Assembly (NCBI GenBank): GCA_003563755.1 | Contig: PWUB01000194.1 | Location: forward strand, 1-9,784 | Origin: Clostridia bacterium | Lineage (GTDB): Bacteria; Bacillota_E; SLMV01; PUMD01 | Direction of reading: 5' to 3' | Length of the DNA stretch: 9,784 bases | Shown: piece by piece, positions 6,788 to 9,784 of the stretch | Layout: each line of letters starts with the position of its first letter | How positions within the stretch are numbered: the stretch's first letter is position 1 | Made by a program: the position numbers and the translations under genes | Notes under the pieces: generated by a model | Databases searched by the model: none | What the model was told of the DNA's origin: nothing | The model's input: the letters and a program-made list of their open reading frames with translations, nothing else

Positions 6788-8471
6788 AGGTCTTGGAGAC
6801 ATCCATAACCAGGGGCAGGATCATCGGGCGGCGCTGGAGTCTTTCATAAATGAAGCTGCCCAACGAGTCTCTGACTCTCCGCTTCAGCTTCTGCTCATCG
6901 TTGACCCCCTGGCCCACGATGGGAGCGACAAAGGCATGAACACGCTCCCTGGCCTCCTGCAGCAGCTCCTCGGATTCCCGGACGTAGACGAACCCGCGAG
7001 TGATGATCTCCGGGCCGGAGACGATTCTGCGGGCCTGGCCATCGACCACGACCACGACCACCAAGATTCCGTCCTGGGACAGCTGCTCCCGGTCGCGAAG
7101 GACGACGTTGCCCACATCTCCCACTCCGAGGCCATCGACAAGGACGCCGCCCGCCCCGATCTGCTCGGCGCGGTAGGCACGATCCGGTGTGAACTCGATG
7201 ACTTCACCGTTGTCTATGAGGAGTATGTGATCATCCTGGATACCCAGGGACTGGGCCAGATCCTCGAAGGCCTTCATGTGGCGATACTCACCGTGCACCG
7301 GGATGGTGTAGTCCGGGTTGAGAAGGTTTATCATGAACTTGATCTCCTCGCGGCTGGCGTGCCCGGAAACATGTACCCCATAATTGGCACCATAGATGAC
7401 GCGTGCCCCCAGTCGCGAGAGGTTGTCCACGGTACGATACACCAGCTTTTCGTTGCCGGGCACCGGATTGGCGGCTATGATGACCGTATCACCGGGGGTG
7501 ATGCTGAGTCTCCGATCATCGCCTCTGGACATGCGCGTCAGGGCGCTCATCGGCTCGCCCTGACTGCCTGTTATGACAAGGGCCAGCCGGTCCGGCGAGT
7601 ACTGCCGCATGTGCTTTACCTCGATCATCGTGCCGCGCGGAATGTCCAGGTAGTCCATTTCCTGCGAGACCTGCACGCTGTTCTCCATGCTCCGTCCCAC
7701 CACCACGACCTTACGCCCGTACTTGCGGGCCACATCCATGACCTGCTGGATTCGGGGTATGTTCGATGCAAAGGTCGTGAACAGTATTCGCCCCTCTGCC
7801 TCCCGGAAGATCTCATCCATCCGCTCGCCCACCAGCCGTTCGCTGCCCGTGTAGCCGGGACGCTCGGCATTGGTGCTGTCGCATATCAGGCACCGGACTC
7901 CTTCATCTCCCAACCGGGCGAGGGTTGGAAAATCCGTGACCTGGCCGTCGATCGGGGTGTGGTCGAACTTGAAGTCCCCCGAGTGAACCATGAGTCCCGC
8001 CGGCGTCCATATGGCGAGCCCCATGGCATCGGCGATGCTGTGGTTGACCCGGAAGAAGCGGACGGTGAAACGATCCGTCTCCACTTCATCTCCCGGCTTG
8101 ACCCGCCGGGAACCTACAGGCACCCTGAGTCCAGCTTCCTCCACTTTCTGCTTGGCCAACCCGAGGGCGAGACCCGGTCCGTACACGGGTACGGTTATAT
8201 GCTCCAACACGTAAGGTAGGGCTCCTATGTGATCCTCGTGGCCGTGAGTCAGTATAATAGCGGACACCTTATCCCTTATGGACAGAAGATACTCCATATC
8301 GGGAATGACGATGTCGATGCCCAGCATCTCCTCCTCGGGAAATGCGAGGCCGGTATCGACCACTATGGCGTCATCATCGCATTCCCAGATGCACATGTTC
8401 TTGCCGATTTCTCCCATGCCGCCCAGTGGAACCAGGCGGACATGACCTTCACTGCCGTTGCTCGGTGTCAA
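6786..8471 (-). CDS. rnj: Ribonuclease J
   Basis: A 561-residue metallo-beta-lactamase/beta-CASP ribonuclease. RNase J acts in the cytosol as a 5'-3' exonuclease and endonuclease in mRNA turnover and rRNA maturation. The protein opens with HVRLVPLGGMGEIGKNM (10-26), typical of the family. Metal ligands are intact: HGHEDH at 76-81, His144, the Asp of HSGDFKFD at 163-170 and His393 in PVHGEYRHM (391-399). The beta-CASP signature HVSGHAS lies at 367-373. The C-terminal domain ends in RRPMILPLVMDVSKT. Length matches Bacillus J1/J2 (about 555). I place the start at TTG 8471, 6 nt after GGAGGT (8478-8483). A longer frame reaching 8594 would add 41 residues with no family likeness. The position before tepA is that of Bacillus rnjB, but the complete metal site looks like an active, J1-type enzyme. 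Confidence 0.95.
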   Translation of the reverse strand: MTPSNGSEGHVRLVPLGGMGEIGKNMCIWECDDDAIVVDTGLAFPEEEMLGIDIVIPDMEYLLSIRDKVSAIILTHGHEDHIGALPYVLEHITVPVYGPGLALGLAKQKVEEAGLRVPVGSRRVKPGDEVETDRFTVRFFRVNHSIADAMGLAIWTPAGLMVHSGDFKFDHTPIDGQVTDFPTLARLGDEGVRCLICDSTNAERPGYTGSERLVGERMDEIFREAEGRILFTTFASNIPRIQQVMDVARKYGRKVVVVGRSMENSVQVSQEMDYLDIPRGTMIEVKHMRQYSPDRLALVITGSQGEPMSALTRMSRGDDRRLSITPGDTVIIAANPVPGNEKLVYRTVDNLSRLGARVIYGANYGVHVSGHASREEIKFMINLLNPDYTIPVHGEYRHMKAFEDLAQSLGIQDDHILLIDNGEVIEFTPDRAYRAEQIGAGGVLVDGLGVGDVGNVVLRDREQLSQDGILVVVVVVDGQARRIVSGPEIITRGFVYVRESEELLQEARERVHAFVAPIVGQGVNDEQKLKRRVRDSLGSFIYERLQRRPMILPLVMDVSKT

Positions 8472-8477
8472 GACTCC

Positions 8478-8483
8478 ACCTCC
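8478..8483 (-). promoter_or_regulatory. Ribosome-binding site of the RNase J gene
   Basis: GGAGGT followed by 6 nt and the TTG at 8471. It fixes the start far downstream of the open frame's upper end and gives an N-terminus that reaches the conserved VRLVPLGG strand after about ten residues, as in known RNase J proteins. Confidence 0.75.
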
Positions 8484-8524
8484 AAAGCTGCATAACGCTC
8501 GTCCTTGTCCCTCATCGTTCGCAC

Positions 8525-8553
8525 ATATTCTATTATGTAACATCAGCGAGCAA
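8525..8553 (-). promoter_or_regulatory. Weak candidate promoter for the RNase J gene
   Basis: An AT-rich island in an otherwise GC-rich region. On the minus strand TTGCTC (8553-8548) is followed after 17 nt by GAATAT (8530-8525). Overlapping alternatives TAGAAT (8532-8527) and CATAAT (8537-8532) look better as -10 boxes but sit at worse spacing. The place, about 50-80 nt before the TTG start and after a hairpin, fits a promoter. The hexamers are poor matches, so confidence is low. Confidence 0.3.
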
Positions 8554-8584
8554 ACGAAAAGAACGAGATGCCCAGTTGTCCAGT

Positions 8585-8601
8585 CTGCTGACACGCAGCA
8601 G
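8585..8601 (-). repeat. 6-bp hairpin overlapping the larger upstream stem
   Basis: CTGCTG and CAGCAG are perfect complements with a 5-nt loop (8591-8595). The repeat shares bases 8599-8601 with the last three pairs of the larger hairpin, so on a minus-strand transcript the two cannot be fully formed together. It is short and may be chance. Confidence 0.4.
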
Positions 8602-8627
8602 GAGCCGCAGAACGACCGCGGCTCCTG
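8599..8627 (-). terminator. Strong GC-rich hairpin after the stress-protein gene, without T tract
   Basis: A perfect 10-bp stem (8599-8608 with 8618-8627) and a 9-nt loop, starting about 21 nt after the stop of the stress-protein gene on the transcribed strand. Such a stem at the end of a gene suggests a terminator or a 3' stability element. No run of T follows it in either direction, so it may not be an efficient intrinsic terminator; read-through into the RNase J gene is possible. Confidence 0.45.
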
Positions 8628-8648
8628 AGTTACCGACCTCGATCAACT

Positions 8649-9155
8649 CTAGTGAGTCTTCACGCGATCTGCTCCGTGCTCTCGTAGAATCTCCTCTGCA
8701 TCACGGGCTCTGTTTTCGTCGGTGCGCACCATGGTCAGGATGCGGCCTCTCTTCACGTCCTCCTCGTACCTTCGTCCTTCTTCCTCGGGTATTCCATAGT
8801 CGATCAAACCACCGGCCAGACCGCCGGTGACTACACCCGTAAGGGTGGTCGCGATCGGACCGGCAGCCAGAACCGGACCCACTCCGGGAATCGTCATGAG
8901 ACCAGCTGTCGCCGCCAGGCCTGCGAGACCACCGAGGGCGCCACCGGTAGCTACTCCCTCGCTCAGATCCTGCTGCCGGCCTGTCATCTGCCCCCGCCGA
9001 CCGCCGGCTTCACCGCGCCCGCGTCCACCTTCCTGCTGCTCGTCCCGCGCGAGGATGGAGATGTTCTGGTCCCATCCACGACTCCTGAGTTTGTCGACCG
9101 CTCTCTCTGCGTTTTCCTCCGTCTGAAACACTCCAACGACAGTTCTCTCTGCCAC
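8649..9155 (-). CDS. General stress protein 17M (YflT)-like protein
   Basis: A 168-residue protein. Residues 4-38 (RTVVGVFQTEENAERAVDKLRSRGWDQNISILARD) match the N-terminal module of the YflT/general stress protein 17M family, a small alpha/beta fold with no known catalytic activity. A basic, Gly-rich linker follows (about 42-62). Next comes a Gly/Ala-rich hydrophobic stretch at 67-120 that resembles the glycine-zipper-like core of many family members and may associate with membranes. The C-terminal 35 residues (GRILTMVRTDENRARDAEEILREHGADRV) look like a second copy of the N-terminal strand-helix unit. The start is GTG at 9155, 6 nt after AGGAGG (9162-9167); a frame open to 9200 would place that site inside the coding region. 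It follows the ymxH-like gene by 61 nt. Its ribosome site is paired in a predicted hairpin. Confidence 0.8.
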   Translation of the reverse strand: MAERTVVGVFQTEENAERAVDKLRSRGWDQNISILARDEQQEGGRGRGEAGGRRGQMTGRQQDLSEGVATGGALGGLAGLAATAGLMTIPGVGPVLAAGPIATTLTGVVTGGLAGGLIDYGIPEEEGRRYEEDVKRGRILTMVRTDENRARDAEEILREHGADRVKTH

Positions 9156-9161
9156 GTCAAT

Positions 9162-9211
9162 CCTCCTCGCCTGCTTAATCATCATCCGTAGTGTCACCAC
9201 GGGCGAGGAGG
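9162..9211 (-). promoter_or_regulatory. Inverted repeat that would hide the stress-protein ribosome-binding site
   Basis: On the minus strand CCTCCTCGCC (9211-9202), just after the ymxH-like stop, is the exact complement of GGCGAGGAGG (9171-9162), which contains the AGGAGG ribosome site of the stress-protein gene. The 10-bp stem encloses a 30-nt loop. A further hairpin nests near its 5' side: CCGTGG pairs with CTACGG (one G-U) across a 5-nt loop, sharing one base with the outer stem. In RNA the fold would block initiation at the GTG 9155 unless opened. Confidence 0.6.
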
Positions 9212-9216
9212 GCTAT

Positions 9217-9486
9217 TCACCCACTAGTCTCGTCAACCCGTTTTCTGCCGTCTCCCCACTCAACCAGCACTATCTGGGGTCCTACCCGCTTAACGGCACT
9301 CCAGGGAATACTTACCTCCGCCCCTCTCTTGAATCCGCCCAGCAGGCCGGAGGTATTTGGGATCAGAAGCTCCATTATCTCGCCTGTCTCCGGATCCACG
9401 TTCATATCCGCCTGATCCAGTCTGCCCAGTCGTGATCCGTTGTAGATGTCGATCATCTCGCGGTCGCCGATTTCGGACCAGCGCAC
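9217..9486 (-). CDS. ymxH: YlmC/YmxH-family PRC-barrel protein
   Basis: An 89-residue soluble protein that is essentially one PRC-barrel domain. It opens with MRWSEIGDREMIDIYNGSRLGRLDQADMNVDPETGEIMELLIP, the family pattern of RWSEL..KEiIDi..G.rLG...D..iD..tG.I..l.iP. It ends with a strand pair, VSIPWSAVKRVGPQIVLVEW. Length is normal (about 80-90). These proteins are common in spore formers, where YlmC and YmxH are sporulation-associated; the molecular role is not settled. The start is GTG at 9486, 6 nt after GGAGGT (9493-9498). An ATG at 9519 would give 11 extra unrelated residues and bury the ribosome site. In Bacillus ymxH stands just before spoVF, asd, dapG and dapA; here the next gene encodes a stress protein. 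Whether this is YmxH or YlmC is inferred from synteny. Confidence 0.85.
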   Translation of the reverse strand: MRWSEIGDREMIDIYNGSRLGRLDQADMNVDPETGEIMELLIPNTSGLLGGFKRGAEVSIPWSAVKRVGPQIVLVEWGDGRKRVDETSG

Positions 9487-9521
9487 AGCGGCACCTCCAG
9501 TTCCCCGTGTCGGGACCATCC

Positions 9522-9550
9522 ACTATAACTCTATGCATTCGGCGCCGGAA
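9522..9550 (-). promoter_or_regulatory. Weak candidate promoter of the ymxH-like gene
   Basis: TATAGT (9527-9522), a fair -10 box, lies 17 nt after TTCCGG (9550-9545), a poor -35 box. Initiation near 9515 would leave about 29 nt before the GTG at 9486, including the GGAGGT site. The rest of the gap, 9551-9670, shows no gene or clear element. A sporulation sigma-factor promoter would be expected from the gene family, but I see no convincing match. Confidence 0.3.
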
Positions 9551-9670
9551 GTACAGCTCGAGACGAACGGGGATATGCTGTTCTTTCGCGGCCCGTTCAC
9601 AGCGACCATGCCGAGGCAATCCCGTACGCGCAGCCCTGTGTCGTGCTGGCTACGGGTGTGTGTTTTGCAT

Positions 9671-9703
9671 AGACAAAGAAGTCACCGCCGCTCGGGCGGT
9701 GAC
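9671..9703 (-). terminator. Intrinsic terminator of the upstream gene
   Basis: A perfect 9-bp stem, GTCACCGCC (9681-9689) with GGCGGTGAC (9695-9703), and a 5-nt loop. On the minus strand it is followed at once by TTCTTTGTCT (9680-9671), a T-rich tail. This is the best terminator in the window. It separates the ymxH-like gene from whatever precedes it, so the ymxH-like gene needs its own promoter. Confidence 0.8.
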
Positions 9704-9731
9704 GCTGGGGATCTCTTCTCCGGGGAACTAC

Positions 9732-9784
9732 CTATTCGTGAGGCTTTTCGGTCCATTCTTCGTTGTGAAGCTGACTCATGAACC
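9732..9784 (-). CDS. Possible C-terminal tail of an upstream gene, 5' part outside window
   Basis: Reading inward from the window edge on the minus strand, one frame gives FMSQLHNEEWTEKPHE and a TAG stop (9734-9732), 28 nt before the terminator hairpin. A stop at this distance from a terminator suggests the end of a real gene. Seventeen codons are too few to name it. In Bacillus the gene ahead of ymxH is the M16 peptidase mlpA, but the sequence does not show that here. A second frame stays open into the hairpin, so the frame choice rests on spacing. Confidence 0.35.
   Translation of the reverse strand, partial: FMSQLHNEEWTEKPHE

Noticed and set aside
6783..8219. A 478-codon open frame on the plus strand opposite the RNase J gene
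   Set aside because: It mirrors the codon structure of a clear RNase J gene in GC-rich DNA. Its translation is low-complexity, rich in His, Asp and Arg, with no recognisable domain and no plausible ribosome site noted.

Overview
This window is a conserved housekeeping and sporulation locus from a GC-rich, endospore-forming member of the Bacillota (Firmicutes). All recognisable genes lie on the minus strand, so transcription runs from high to low coordinates. The placement rests on a gene series familiar from Bacillus and Clostridia: a YlmC/YmxH PRC-barrel protein, RNase J, the ClpP-like protease TepA, a YlzJ-like protein and the DNA translocase SpoIIIE/FtsK. GC-rich codon use, very strong Shine-Dalgarno sequences and mostly TTG or GTG starts point to a high-GC lineage of Clostridia or a related class. 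The genus cannot be named from the sequence alone.

Layout in the direction of transcription. (1) 9784-9671: the probable tail of an upstream gene, closed by a good intrinsic terminator. (2) 9486-8649: the ymxH-like gene, then a YflT-type general stress protein gene whose ribosome-binding site lies inside a perfect 10-bp inverted repeat. (3) 8648-8472: a 177-nt intergenic region with two overlapping hairpins and an AT-rich promoter candidate. (4) 8471-5696: RNase J, TepA and the YlzJ-like gene. TepA may have its own extended -10 promoter, and the tepA stop overlaps the ylzJ start by one base. (5) 5674-4841: undecaprenyl-diphosphatase UppP. (6) 4797-2497: SpoIIIE/FtsK. (7) 2466-1666: a small unknown membrane protein and a QueT-family transporter component, 3 nt apart. 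(8) 1643-1: an MFS transporter and a HAD hydrolase cut by the window edge.

From tepA to the HAD gene the gaps are only -1 to 43 nt, so one long operon is likely. It joins RNA decay, membrane-associated proteolysis, lipid-carrier recycling for wall synthesis, chromosome translocation at the septum and small-molecule transport. Compared with the Bacillus arrangement, the dipicolinate/lysine genes usually found between ymxH and the RNase J gene are missing, with a stress-protein gene in their place, and uppP sits between ylzJ and spoIIIE.

I see no insertion sequence, CRISPR array, tRNA or rRNA gene, phage gene or defence system. The most interesting signals are RNA structures around the stress-protein gene and the altered gene content of a well-conserved neighbourhood. 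I found no convincing undescribed system.
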